Shown: in pieces, positions 45,716 through 55,159 of the stretch
How the letters are laid out: every line of letters begins with the position of its first letter
Numbering within the stretch: position 1 is the first letter of the stretch
Assembly (NCBI GenBank): GCA_028245195.1
Contig: JAOKCF010000008.1
Coordinates: forward strand, 1-64,000
Origin: Vicingaceae bacterium
GTDB taxonomy: Bacteria; Bacteroidota; Bacteroidia; Flavobacteriales_E; Vicingaceae
Reading direction: 5' to 3'
Length of the DNA stretch: 64,000 nt
The notes under the pieces: generated by a model
Seen by the model: only the letters and a program-made list of their open reading frames with translations
Told to the model about the DNA's origin: nothing
The model's database searches: none
Position numbers and translations under genes: made by a program

Positions 45716-48622
45716 ATGAAATATATCTTACTTACCATTATTAGTTGTTTTACCATTTTCACATTCGCTCAAACAGGAACGATAAGAGGAGTTGTTGTTG
45801 ATGATGAGAATAATGAAACCATTATTGGAGCAAATGCTATTGTTAGAAGTGTCAGCGCAGGAAGTTCAACTGATTTGGATGGAAATTTTTCTATTCCAAT
45901 AATGCCGGGAACTTACGATGTAGAGGTTAGTTATATTTCTTATCAGTCGATAACTATTAAAGGTATTGTTGTAAAAGAAGGAGAAGTAAATAATATGGGT
46001 TCAATTCGATTAAAGTCTGCTGCTATTGATGTTGGTGAAGTTGTAGTTCAGGCGACTGCATCAAGAAAAAATGAGCAGGCGATGAATAGAATCAAGAGCA
46101 ATTCTGTTACCATGATGGATGGGATTTCTTCTGAAAAATTAGCTTTAACAGGTGACGGGAATGCGGCAGAGGCTGCAAAAAGGGTTACAGGAGTTTCCAT
46201 AGAAGGGGGAAAATATATTTACGTTAGGGGTCTTGGAGACAGGTATTCAAAAGTTACTTTAAATGGAATGGATATTCCGGGATTAGATCCAGATAAAAAC
46301 AGTCTTCAAATGGATATTTTTCCAAGTAATTTGATTGACAATATTTTAGTTTCAAAAAATTTTACAGCCGATATGCCGGCTGATTTTGCTGGAGGAATCT
46401 TAAATGTAGAAACAAAAGCTTTTCCAGAAGAAGAAACGATAAATACTTCTATCGGACTTGGCTATAACCCAAGTATGCACTTTAATTCTAATTACCTGAG
46501 TTACGATGGTAGCAGTACGGATGCTCTTGGGATGGATAATGGTCAGAGAGAAATTCCTAGTTCTGGTTTTCGAAATTACACTCCAACACCAAACAATGGA
46601 GCTACGGATGAAGAAATCAATTCTTTTGTGGGATCTTTTGATCCAACGTTAGGAGCTTCACGAAATACTAGTTTATTAGATTACAGTTTAGGGTTTTCAT
46701 ACGGTAACCAAATCGACTTAAAGGATAGGAAAGATACTTCGAACTACACCGGGAAGAAGTTGGGTTATGTTTTCTCATTATCTTATAAAACTGATTATAC
46801 TTATTATGATGAAGTAGAATATAGCGAGTATCAAAAGGCAACAGAGGCCAATGTTTATGAAATGGTTAATGCTAACACACAAACGGGTGAGCTTGGTGAG
46901 AAAAATGTACTCGTAGGAATTATGGGAGGTTTGGCATACAAAACGAATTCATCAAAGTATAGACTTTCGATCTTGAGATTGCAAAATGGTACAAGTAAGG
47001 CAGGTAAATTTAACATTGAGAATAATCCATTAGGAGTGGGTCAATCAGGTTTCTCTGCTAACTCAGATAATTTAGAGTACAACGAAAGGTCATTAACTAA
47101 CATTATTATTAACGGAACACACGTGCTTGAAAATAATGATTGGGAACTAGATTGGAGAGTTTCTCCAACTCTTTCAACATCTGAAGATCCAGATATTCGA
47201 AAGACAGCTTTTACAAGAGGTGATAATGGCTATCAGCTGAGCCCCGGAGATGGTGGCTTACCTTCAAGAATTTGGAGAAACTTAGTGGAAGTGAATCTTT
47301 CTGCAAAAACTGACTTAACAAAGAAATATAAATTGTTCAATGAGAAAGCAAAATTGAAATTTGGTGTAAGTTATACCGCAAAAGCAAGAGATTATGAGAT
47401 TTTGGGTTACGATATGCAATTGAGATCAACTCTAACTCAACGATGGGAAGGGAATGACGCAAACCAAATTTTAGACCCTTCCAATATTCATCCAAATAGA
47501 CCAAACGGGGTTCACTATTTGCCAGCTAATAGAGAAATAAATTCCAATGCATACGAATCATCAATACAAAACATTGGAGTGTACATTTCAAATGAATTTA
47601 CAGTTTCTTCTAATTTAAAGGCAGTTGTTGGAATTAGAGCAGAGCAGTATACTCAGTGGCATACAGGTAGAGATATTGCAGGAGCAGCAGGAGACCCAAA
47701 TGGAAATATTTTGGATAATGAAAAGGTACTAGAATCTTTAGATATTTTTCCTACATTAAATTTGATATACGCAGCAAAGGAACAGCAAAATTTTCGTTTT
47801 GCATACGCTAGAACTATTGCTCGGCCATCATTTAAAGAATTGTCGTTTGCTCAGATAATTGATCCATTAACAAACAGAATTTTTAATGGTAGCCTTTTCC
47901 AATACGATGATTGGGATGGAGAATTAATCCAAACAAATATCGATAACGTTGATTTAAGATGGGAGAAATTTATGGAAAGGGGGCAAATTTTGTCTGCAAG
48001 TGCATTCTTCAAGAACTTTGAGAACCCAATTGAGTTAGTTCGAATTCCGCAACAATTAACCACAAGCGAGTTTCAACCTCGAAATGTAGGAAATGGAAGA
48101 ATCTTAGGGATAGAACTTGAAGCTACTCATGGGTTAGATTTTATTGCTGAAAGCTTAAAAAACTGGAGCGTAAGTGGCAATTTAACTCTAGTGAGATCAA
48201 GAGTTGACATGACAGACAGAGAATATGATGCTCGTAATATTTTTGAGAAAGAAGGGGAAACTATAGAACGAACAAGACAAATGGCAGGACAAGCTCCTTA
48301 TGTGGTAAACTTTGGATTAAGCTATAAAAACATTGAAAGCGGTTTAACTGCAGGTGTGTTCTATAATGTTAAAGGTCCTGCATTAGAAATAGTAGGGTCT
48401 GGTAGATTTCCAGATATTTACCAAGAACCATTTCACAGCGTGAACCTGGGAATTAACAAGAAATTAGGAGAAGAGCAAAACACAGTTGTTGACCTGAAGG
48501 TCTCCAACCTATTGAATGATAAAAGAGAAAGTTTTTATCGTTCTTACGATGCAACGAATCAAGTTTTTAGTAGTTTAAATCCTGGAACAACAATTAGTAT
48601 AGGAGTTAGCCACAACTTTTAA
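45716..48622 (+). CDS. TonB-dependent outer-membrane receptor
   Basis: This 968-residue receptor has a signal peptide (MKYILLTIISCFTIFTFAQ), a carboxypeptidase-regulatory-like N-terminal domain (GTIRGVVVDDENNETIIGANAIV, about residues 20-105), a plug with RVTGVSIEGGKYIYVRGLGDRYSKVTLNGMDIPG, and a 22-strand barrel that ends in the aromatic strand ISIGVSHNF. TonB boxes are not evident by eye. It is probably coexpressed with the upstream lipoprotein. Substrate is unknown; the plug RGLGDRY motif is shared by many Bacteroidota receptors. The ATG at 45716 is used, as the upstream in-frame start lies in the terminator hairpin. Confidence 0.93.
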   Translation: MKYILLTIISCFTIFTFAQTGTIRGVVVDDENNETIIGANAIVRSVSAGSSTDLDGNFSIPIMPGTYDVEVSYISYQSITIKGIVVKEGEVNNMGSIRLKSAAIDVGEVVVQATASRKNEQAMNRIKSNSVTMMDGISSEKLALTGDGNAAEAAKRVTGVSIEGGKYIYVRGLGDRYSKVTLNGMDIPGLDPDKNSLQMDIFPSNLIDNILVSKNFTADMPADFAGGILNVETKAFPEEETINTSIGLGYNPSMHFNSNYLSYDGSSTDALGMDNGQREIPSSGFRNYTPTPNNGATDEEINSFVGSFDPTLGASRNTSLLDYSLGFSYGNQIDLKDRKDTSNYTGKKLGYVFSLSYKTDYTYYDEVEYSEYQKATEANVYEMVNANTQTGELGEKNVLVGIMGGLAYKTNSSKYRLSILRLQNGTSKAGKFNIENNPLGVGQSGFSANSDNLEYNERSLTNIIINGTHVLENNDWELDWRVSPTLSTSEDPDIRKTAFTRGDNGYQLSPGDGGLPSRIWRNLVEVNLSAKTDLTKKYKLFNEKAKLKFGVSYTAKARDYEILGYDMQLRSTLTQRWEGNDANQILDPSNIHPNRPNGVHYLPANREINSNAYESSIQNIGVYISNEFTVSSNLKAVVGIRAEQYTQWHTGRDIAGAAGDPNGNILDNEKVLESLDIFPTLNLIYAAKEQQNFRFAYARTIARPSFKELSFAQIIDPLTNRIFNGSLFQYDDWDGELIQTNIDNVDLRWEKFMERGQILSASAFFKNFENPIELVRIPQQLTTSEFQPRNVGNGRILGIELEATHGLDFIAESLKNWSVSGNLTLVRSRVDMTDREYDARNIFEKEGETIERTRQMAGQAPYVVNFGLSYKNIESGLTAGVFYNVKGPALEIVGSGRFPDIYQEPFHSVNLGINKKLGEEQNTVVDLKVSNLLNDKRESFYRSYDATNQVFSSLNPGTTISIGVSHNF

Positions 48623-48641
48623 GGTCCAGGTTTAGTCATAA

Positions 48642-48675
48642 AAAAGTCCTGCCAAATAGTTGGCAGGACTTTTAT
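48642..48675. terminator. Bidirectional terminator
   Basis: AAAAGTCCTGCCAA (48642-48655) and TTGGCAGGACTTTT (48660-48673) form a perfect 14-bp stem with a 4-base loop between convergent genes. Confidence 0.9.
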
Positions 48676-48685
48676 GCTTGAACTT

Positions 48686-50449
48686 TTATTTTGCTCTGTA
48701 GCAAATTTCGATTTCATCATTGAAATTTTCCATCAGTACTTGTCGTTTAATTTTCATGGTTGGGGTCATTTCACCTGTATCAATTCCCCAAACGGATGGA
48801 GCTAGAATTATTTTTTTAACTTGTTCAAACTGAGCAAAACTTTCATTATAAATCTCAACTTCTTTCATAATCCTATTATGAATTCGTACCATTTTAATCA
48901 TTTCAGCACCTGTTGTGTAAGGAATGTCTTTACGTTTACACCATTCCTTTAAAAAATCGAAAGAAGGCTGAACAATAGCTGCAGGATGTTTCTCCGACTC
49001 TCCAACTACCATAATTTGCTCAATAAAACTGGATTCTTTCATTTTGTTTTCTAGAAGTTGTGGCGCAACATATTTACCTCCTGAAGTTTTAAAAGTTTCC
49101 TTTTTTCTTCCTGTAATTTTTAAATATTGTCCTTCTACTAATGTTCCTAAGTCTCCCGTTTTAAACCAACCGTCTTCCGTGAATACTTCTTTTGTAGCTT
49201 CTTCATTTTTGTAGTAGCCCAACATTACGTTTGGTCCTTTTGCCAAGATTTCTAGGTCATCGGCAATTTTAATTTGAACGTTGTCAAGGGGTCTTCCACA
49301 TGTTCCAATTCGAACTCCATCATTAGCTTCCTCGTTTACTGCAAGTACAGGTGAGGTTTCAGTTAGACCGTAACCTTCCATAACTGGAATTTGAGCTGCC
49401 AAGAATACTCTAGCTAGCCTTGGTTGCAGAGCTGCTGCACCTGAAGCGACTGCTTTAGCATTTCCACCTAGCGCTTCTCTCCACTTATTAAATATAATTT
49501 TGTTGGCTAACTTTAGTTGAAACTCGTAAAAAGCACCGTTGGCTCCGTTCAATTCATATTTCTGACCAAGACCTAAGGCCCAAAAGAATAACGCTCTTTT
49601 AATACCTGTTAATTCAGTTCCTTTAGCAACAATTTTATCATACACTTTTTCAAGTAATCTTGGAACTGCAGTAAAAACATCCGGCTTTACTTCTCGCAAA
49701 TTATCTCCAATTGTTTCTAAAGATTCCGCATAATAAATGGAGGTTCCTGTATAGAAATATAAGTAACTAATCATTCGTTCATACACATGACAAAGCGGTA
49801 AAAAGCTCAATGACTTCGAATCACTAACTAGGGGTAATCGTTTCCTAGAAGCTAGAGAGTTACTTACTAAATTTTTATGCGTAAGCATCACTCCTTTGGG
49901 TCTCCCTGTTGTTCCTGAAGTATAAATTAGTGTAGCTAAATCATCTTCTTTTACAGAGCTTCTTATCTCTTTTATTTTTTCAATATTCTTACCCTTTCCT
50001 AACTCTTTTACAGCAGTCCAATGGTCACAGTCAGAAACGTTATTATATGAATACAAGCGCTCCAGGCTTGAAACTTTTGCTTTAACAGAGCTTACTTTTT
50101 TGAATAAATCTTCATCTGAAACAAAGCAAATTTTCACTTCAGCATTGTTCAGAATATACTCGTAGTCTTCTTCTGTAATAGTTGGATAAATGGGAACATT
50201 AATCATCCCTGCGATCAAAATACCTAGGTCTGTAATTAACCATTCTGATCTATTGTTGGCGATTATTCCCACCTTATCTCCAGCTTGTAAACCCAATTCA
50301 ATTAACCCAGAAGCCAATTCTTCGGCTTGCTCAATCATGGATTGAGTACTTATTGGAACCCATTTTCCATCAATCTTATCGGTAAGCGCGTCATCTTTAG
50401 GATAGTTGGATAACTGGTGGTAGTGTAAATCGAAGATTCTTGTTAGCAT
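48686..50449 (-). CDS. Long-chain acyl-CoA synthetase (AMP-forming)
   Basis: The 587-residue adenylate-forming enzyme activates fatty acids with ATP and CoA. The AMP-binding loop is LIYTSGTTGRPKGVMLTH. GYGLTETSPVLAVN, the hinge motif WFKTGDLG and the C-terminal TGRKKETFKTSGGKYVAPQLLENK are present. It resembles the bubblegum/LC-FACS subgroup. It has no closely linked fatty-acid genes and is transcribed alone, ending at a shared terminator. Confidence 0.92.
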   Translation of the reverse strand: MLTRIFDLHYHQLSNYPKDDALTDKIDGKWVPISTQSMIEQAEELASGLIELGLQAGDKVGIIANNRSEWLITDLGILIAGMINVPIYPTITEEDYEYILNNAEVKICFVSDEDLFKKVSSVKAKVSSLERLYSYNNVSDCDHWTAVKELGKGKNIEKIKEIRSSVKEDDLATLIYTSGTTGRPKGVMLTHKNLVSNSLASRKRLPLVSDSKSLSFLPLCHVYERMISYLYFYTGTSIYYAESLETIGDNLREVKPDVFTAVPRLLEKVYDKIVAKGTELTGIKRALFFWALGLGQKYELNGANGAFYEFQLKLANKIIFNKWREALGGNAKAVASGAAALQPRLARVFLAAQIPVMEGYGLTETSPVLAVNEEANDGVRIGTCGRPLDNVQIKIADDLEILAKGPNVMLGYYKNEEATKEVFTEDGWFKTGDLGTLVEGQYLKITGRKKETFKTSGGKYVAPQLLENKMKESSFIEQIMVVGESEKHPAAIVQPSFDFLKEWCKRKDIPYTTGAEMIKMVRIHNRIMKEVEIYNESFAQFEQVKKIILAPSVWGIDTGEMTPTMKIKRQVLMENFNDEIEICYRAK

Positions 50450-50520
50450 AGTTTTGAAGATTTACAGTAAATATAAAACTAAAAATGTTTTTTTGTGTAT
50501 CGTTAAGAGAAATTAGCTAT

Positions 50521-51018
50521 ATGAAAAGTAAAGACTATTGGGTAAAGAACTTAGAATTATTACCACATCCAGAAGGAGGCTACTATAAAGAAACATACCG
50601 ATCACAGCTCAATGTAAAGTTAGAAAATATAGACCCTCATTGGAAAGGGGAGAGAAGTTTGTGTACAGGTATTTATTTTTTATTGGAACGAGAAAATTTC
50701 TCCGCTTTTCATCGGATTAAGTCTGATGAGTTATGGCATTTTTACGCAGGAGATCCAATTACCATTCATATGATCGATAATAAAGGAAAATATTCTTCAC
50801 AAGACGTTGGAAACAGAATAGATAAAGGAGAGGTACTTCAGTGTTTGGTTCCAGCAAATACATGGTTTGCTTCAGAGGTAAAAGAAAACAGAAGTTTTGC
50901 ATTAGTAGGGTGTACAGTTTCATTTGGGTTCGACTTTAATGATTTCGAGATGGCCGATAAGTCGCTTATAAATGAATTTCCAGAGCATGAAGAAGTCTTA
51001 AGTCACTTAATTAGATAA
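50521..51018 (+). CDS. DUF985 cupin-family protein
   Basis: This 165-residue soluble cupin has the DUF985 pattern: LLPHPEGGYYKETYRS, then FSAFHRIKSDELWHFYAGDPITIHMI, LVPANTWFAS and VGCTVSFGFDFNDFEMAD. The substrate is unknown; members are small metal-binding barrels. The ATG at 50521 matches the family N-terminus better than an upstream start at 50485. It is divergent from the acyl-CoA synthetase gene. Confidence 0.85.
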   Translation: MKSKDYWVKNLELLPHPEGGYYKETYRSQLNVKLENIDPHWKGERSLCTGIYFLLERENFSAFHRIKSDELWHFYAGDPITIHMIDNKGKYSSQDVGNRIDKGEVLQCLVPANTWFASEVKENRSFALVGCTVSFGFDFNDFEMADKSLINEFPEHEEVLSHLIR

Positions 51019-51238
51019 CCCTGGCGAGTAGCTTTATTAAAATAGGGAATGAGCACTTTCTTAATTATCATCTAAAACGCAGTGAAACTTTAAGCGGGCT
51101 ATTGCGTATCTTGCAAGTATAATCGGATAGCCATTTAAAAACGAATAAAGTATTGATTTGGTCCGTTTTAATTGAGTTTATTAGTAACATGTTATTTAGG
51201 TTAGCCTTTATTGAAGGCAAAGTATTAGATGTGATTAT

Positions 51239-51756
51239 GTGAATGTTACTAGCGACATAGAACATAAAAAAGAACTTTAGAACCTGCCTTACGATAAGGA
51301 TCAGCTTGAATATTGGGGGCCAGTAACTCTTGGACTGGCTGATTCATTTCTTAAAATGGGGAATACATTCATTTATCAATATTTTAATAATCTCGATTCA
51401 ACTTATTTGAAGTCCGTATTTTCATCGCCTGTGGTGATGGTGCAAAATGTCTCTCAATATGCTGAAAACAATTATGGAGATGTCGAAAGTAGTGTTTTTT
51501 TAGAGTAAAGGATGGCGGTCAACATATTTTAATAAATACAGCAAATCGTATAATTTTGAAGAACAAATTATCTGTAAAAACTATTTTCGATAGCATATTT
51601 GCAATTCCTGAAGAATAGCTCGATGCATCATACAAAAAAATCCTTTTTACCGAAGGAGGGTTGGGTTTGATAACGCTTAGAAAGTTGAACGATTCGACCC
51701 TTGAATATTCGTTTTCAGAGAAAAAAGAAGGACAAATTTGGTTAGAAATTGAATAA
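51239..51756 (+). pseudogene. SiaB-like (DUF6272) kinase gene, decayed
   Basis: Family sequence is readable in two frames. The first part, YDKDQLEYWGPVTLGLADSF and VVMVQNVSQYAENNYG, runs to a T7 run near 51495. There an indel moves the frame to RVKDGGQHILINTANRIIL, then after a TAG to LDASYKKILFTEGGLGLITLRKL and EYSFSEKKEGQIWLEIE. In-frame stops are TAG before NLPYDKD and TAG after IPEE. The match to SiaB-type protein kinases (QN..YA helix, GLGLI box) is by eye. The stop at 51754-51756 overlaps the next start by one base, as in an intact siaB-siaC operon. The start at GTG 51239 is uncertain. Confidence 0.6.
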
Positions 51757-52137
51757 TGGAAATACTTAGCATAGAACCGTTTTTACAAACTCCGGAAATA
51801 AACTTCAATCAAGAAACCGGAACCTTATACCTTTAAGGTAAATGTTATCCTGCAGATGCAATAGAGTTTTATAAGCCTTTTTATAGATTGGAGCAAAGAG
51901 TATTGTCAAAATCTAGCTGATAAGACAACTTTAATATGTGAAGTGGAGTACTTAAATTCAGCGTCGCAAAAGCAGTTGGTTGAATTGATGTTAGTGTTTA
52001 AGTCACTATATGACAGTGGGAAAAAGTTTATAGTAAAGTGGAAATACGAGGAAGGAGATGACGATATTCTATCCGTTGGAGAATTAGTTGAACATGAATT
52101 GGAAATCCCATTTAAATATCAAGAAGTCCAATTTTAA
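51756..52137 (+). pseudogene. SiaC-like (DUF1987) regulatory phosphoprotein gene, decayed
   Basis: The start MEILSIEPFLQTPEINFNQE is the DUF1987 N-terminus. TAA interrupts TLYL/GKCYPADAIEFYKPFY, where a Lys or Glu codon is expected, as in the family. A frameshift near 51890 then moves the frame to WSKEYCQNLADKTTLICEVEYLNSASQKQ, ending QEVQF at TAA 52135-52137. The 382-base span is not a multiple of three. SiaC is normally phosphorylated by SiaB and controls a partner enzyme, so loss of both suggests the whole pathway is retired here. The fragment 51943-52137 stays open but has no start motif of its own. Confidence 0.75.
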
Positions 52138-52145
52138 ATTGCTAT

Positions 52146-53783
52146 TTAACGACTAAAAACAACATTTCCATCAATATATGTAGCAATAACTTTGGTTTGT
52201 AAAATTTTAGATTCCTCTATTTCCATTAAATCTTTATCTAAGATTACAAAGTCAGCTACTTTTCCTTTTTCTAGACTTCCTCTTAGCGTATCTTCAAAGT
52301 TAGCTACTGCTGCCCATATGGTCATTCCACGAATGGCTTCTTCTCTGCTTAAAGCATTTTCAGTTTGAAAACCGCTATTTGGTTTCCCAACAACATTTTT
52401 TCTAATAGTAGCTGCATAAAAAGTTTTTAATGGGTCAATGTCTTCAATAGGGAAGTCTGTTCCTAAAGCAATAATTCCATTCATAGAAAGTAACTTCTTA
52501 TAAGCATAGGAGTTTTTCATTCGTTCTTTACCTAATCTCTCTTGTGCCCATGGCATATCAGACGTTGCGTGTGTGGGTTGCACAGAAGGAATGATGGTAA
52601 ATTTTCTGAACTTTTCAAAATCTGAAGGAGTTAAAATTTGAGCATGTTCAATTCTCCACCTTTTGTCATTGGTGCCTTTCAGCACCTCGGCATAAGCATC
52701 TAAAACTTGTCGGTTTGCTCCATCGCCTATGCAATGCGTGTTTACTTGATAACCTTTTTCAAACATGAGCTTTAAGTCTGCTAAAAATTCAGCAGTGTCT
52801 AAAGTAGATAGTCCACTATTTAGTGCATCGTCATGGTAAGGCTCAATTAGTTTTGCCCCACGAGAGCCTAAGGCCCCATCAGCGAAAAATTTGAAGGCAT
52901 GGATATTTAGCTTTTTAGTAACATAAGGGCCATTTTCTAGGAACTCATTGCGGTTCTCTTCTGAGGGGACTAACATTCCATAAATGTTCATTGTCAGCTC
53001 TCCACTTTGCTGCATGCTATCAATTACATGCACCATGTCATTTTCTAAATATGCGTCTGCTACAGAGGTTAAGCCTTTTTCGAAACACATTTCTTGAGCC
53101 TTTTTTAAAGCAAAGGCCATCGCCTCAGTGCTCATTTTTGGGAGCTTTTCAGAAACAAGTGTAATTGCTTTGTCAATTAGCAGACCAGTAAGGTATCCAT
53201 CTTCCAAAGCAATAACACCACCCTCCACTATTGTTTCGTTCTTAATTCCTGCAATTTCTAATGCTTTGTTATTGGCCATAGCAGCATGAAAGTCAATTCG
53301 AGTTAGAAAAACCGGAGTGTTTGGGAATCTTCTGTTTAACTCAGAATTGTTTGGGAACTCTTTCTCTGCCCAATCGTTCTGATCCCAGCCTCTTCCTACA
53401 ATCCATTCGTTTTTATTTGTTTTTGCGAATTTTTGAATACGTTCTAGTGCCTCCTGCCAGCTTTTTGAGCCTACCAAATCAACTTCGTTAAAGGTATTTC
53501 CATACCATAAAAAATGACAATGAGCATCAATCAATCCAGGGTAAATTATTTTCAACTTTGCATCAATAATTTCTTTTGATTCGTACCTATTTTTCAATTC
53601 GTTGTTAGGGCCAATATCAATAATTTTCCCATCTTTAATAGCCATGGCTTCAAAAACATCAAAATTTTCGTTTACCGAATAAATTTTGGCATTATGAATA
53701 AGTATATCGGCAGTTTCAGTGTAATAACAAGAGTTCATAATCAGCACGGAGAAGCTAAAAAGGATTAAATAAATTGTTTTCAT
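52146..53783 (-). CDS. Amidohydrolase (YtcJ-like), probable lipoprotein
   Basis: The 545-residue metal-dependent hydrolase begins with a lipoprotein signal (MKTIYLILFSFSVLIMNSC). Metal ligands in DAHCHFLWYG are followed by QNDWAEKEFPN and a carboxylated-lysine region, then GDGANRQVL, RIEHAQILTPSDF, ALGTDFPIEDIDPL, and the C-terminal strand sandwich AVANFEDTLRGSLEKGKVADFVILD. It is related to NfdA/YtcJ amidohydrolases; the substrate is unknown. Its ATG overlaps the stop of the upstream membrane-protein gene by four bases (ATGA), so the two are coupled. Confidence 0.88.
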   Translation of the reverse strand: MKTIYLILFSFSVLIMNSCYYTETADILIHNAKIYSVNENFDVFEAMAIKDGKIIDIGPNNELKNRYESKEIIDAKLKIIYPGLIDAHCHFLWYGNTFNEVDLVGSKSWQEALERIQKFAKTNKNEWIVGRGWDQNDWAEKEFPNNSELNRRFPNTPVFLTRIDFHAAMANNKALEIAGIKNETIVEGGVIALEDGYLTGLLIDKAITLVSEKLPKMSTEAMAFALKKAQEMCFEKGLTSVADAYLENDMVHVIDSMQQSGELTMNIYGMLVPSEENRNEFLENGPYVTKKLNIHAFKFFADGALGSRGAKLIEPYHDDALNSGLSTLDTAEFLADLKLMFEKGYQVNTHCIGDGANRQVLDAYAEVLKGTNDKRWRIEHAQILTPSDFEKFRKFTIIPSVQPTHATSDMPWAQERLGKERMKNSYAYKKLLSMNGIIALGTDFPIEDIDPLKTFYAATIRKNVVGKPNSGFQTENALSREEAIRGMTIWAAVANFEDTLRGSLEKGKVADFVILDKDLMEIEESKILQTKVIATYIDGNVVFSR

Positions 53784-55045
53784 TTGAGTTTTTGAGCTAT
53801 TTTAGAAAAGTTGGTGAAAGTAAGTATAGCGATTAAATAGGATGGGATTAATGGCCCCTTATATCGGACTATTCCTCCTACAACCGGAACTGTTAAGCCT
53901 ATAATACAACTTCCAACAACTAAAAAGGAAACACAAATCAGCACCAGCCTTTGTTCGCCTTCAAGTAACCTTTTCTTATAGATAAATGGGAAAAAAATTA
54001 GTGAAAGAAAGATTATATGTTCTATGCCGTTAAATAGCGAAAATGGACTCCAATTCACTGGGTAAAAAGGTATTATTAGCACATTAAAAAGTGCTTGAGG
54101 GATTGTGTAAATTAAGCTAAGAGTAGAGTCGAAAGAGTTTAAGCCTATTGCGCTATTCGCTCCATTTTTTTCAATTAGTGCCTTAAATTGAAGTTGCTTT
54201 TGTTCTAGGGCTTGAATTACTTTGTTGGAGAATAAGAATAGGCCAAGCAAAAAGTGAATCCAAAGGAACTTCACTTGAATAGAACGATTTGTTTTACCAG
54301 TTGTGGTCAACCAAAACCAAAGCCCGGGAAGGAAAGCGAATAAAATATAATTTTTCAAGCTAAGTAAATTCAACAATCCAATCGTTAGCCATAGAATCGA
54401 ATGAGTGTTCATCCTTTCTTTTACTCTCTGAATTCCAAAAAGAAGAGTTCCCAAACCAAAAATGATTAAACTTTCTTTTAGAGGAGCAGAGGCCCAAAAT
54501 AATACGGAAGGAACACAAAAGCAACAGATGAATAATACCCAATTAGGCAGAGTTACGTTGCGGTTAAAAAAATGAAAAAGAGCAGTGGAGCCAATAAATG
54601 AGATGAAAGAGAAAAAAATTACATGAAACAGATACAGACCGCCGGATAAATGACATAATGCTAAGTGAATTCTAATGATTGTTCTATTGTCATTAAAAAA
54701 AAGTTCAGATTCACTGTCCCAAAAATTAGTGCCTGATAAAAATGATTTAATTTCTAAGTCATTTTGAAAGCCTGTGATTAGCTTAAGCCGAAGCATCCAA
54801 TCGTTTTGAGTGGACTTAAATAAATGAGCGGCATCGTCGAAATACTTATAGATGTCCGCATCTATTCTGTTGGTATAGTAATACGTGTAAACCAACCAAA
54901 GCGCAATTCCTGAAAACACTTTTAGTGCGAATGCTAAATAGCCATGCCTCTTAGGTAAACTTCCTAAAGTAAAAAAAGCCTCTTTGTTTATCCAAAAGAT
55001 AAATGCAGCAAGCGCTAAAAACAAGGAGATGTAGCCCAAAACCAT
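53780..55045 (-). CDS. Polytopic membrane protein of unknown function
   Basis: The 421-residue product has about ten to twelve hydrophobic helices, with a periplasmic-type loop carrying YYYTNRIDADIYKYFDDAAHLF. Architecture resembles O-antigen or glycan polymerases and some lipid-linked glycosyltransferases, but no firm motif was found. The ATG at 55045 is used; a TTG at 55084 would add 13 residues without a helix. It is translationally coupled to the amidohydrolase lipoprotein downstream. Function unknown. Confidence 0.65.
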   Translation of the reverse strand: MVLGYISLFLALAAFIFWINKEAFFTLGSLPKRHGYLAFALKVFSGIALWLVYTYYYTNRIDADIYKYFDDAAHLFKSTQNDWMLRLKLITGFQNDLEIKSFLSGTNFWDSESELFFNDNRTIIRIHLALCHLSGGLYLFHVIFFSFISFIGSTALFHFFNRNVTLPNWVLFICCFCVPSVLFWASAPLKESLIIFGLGTLLFGIQRVKERMNTHSILWLTIGLLNLLSLKNYILFAFLPGLWFWLTTTGKTNRSIQVKFLWIHFLLGLFLFSNKVIQALEQKQLQFKALIEKNGANSAIGLNSFDSTLSLIYTIPQALFNVLIIPFYPVNWSPFSLFNGIEHIIFLSLIFFPFIYKKRLLEGEQRLVLICVSFLVVGSCIIGLTVPVVGGIVRYKGPLIPSYLIAILTFTNFSKIAQKLK

Positions 55046-55103
55046 AGAACTCAAATGTAGTTTATTCTGCAAAGCAACGTGCAATAAAAGTTAAGATTGC
55101 AGT

Positions 55104-55131
55104 TTGAACCCGTATAAAAAAGTTACTTTTG
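55104..55131 (+). promoter_or_regulatory. Promoter of purL
   Basis: TTG (55104-55106), a 17-base spacer and TACTTTTG (55124-55131) match the Bacteroidota consensus. The 5' untranslated region just after it can fold TAGGG with CCCTA (10-base loop). Such a small hairpin may be incidental. Confidence 0.55.
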
Positions 55132-55159
55132 TAGGGTATAAAATTGCCCTATAAATACC

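Noticed and set aside
45668-45716. Upstream in-frame start for the TonB receptor at 45668
   Set aside because: It lies within the terminator hairpin, and a good signal peptide begins at ATG 45716.
51068-51265. 65-codon minus-strand frame in the region before the siaB remnant
   Set aside because: Low-complexity hydrophobic sequence with no start context; the interval 51019-51238 otherwise shows no supportable gene.
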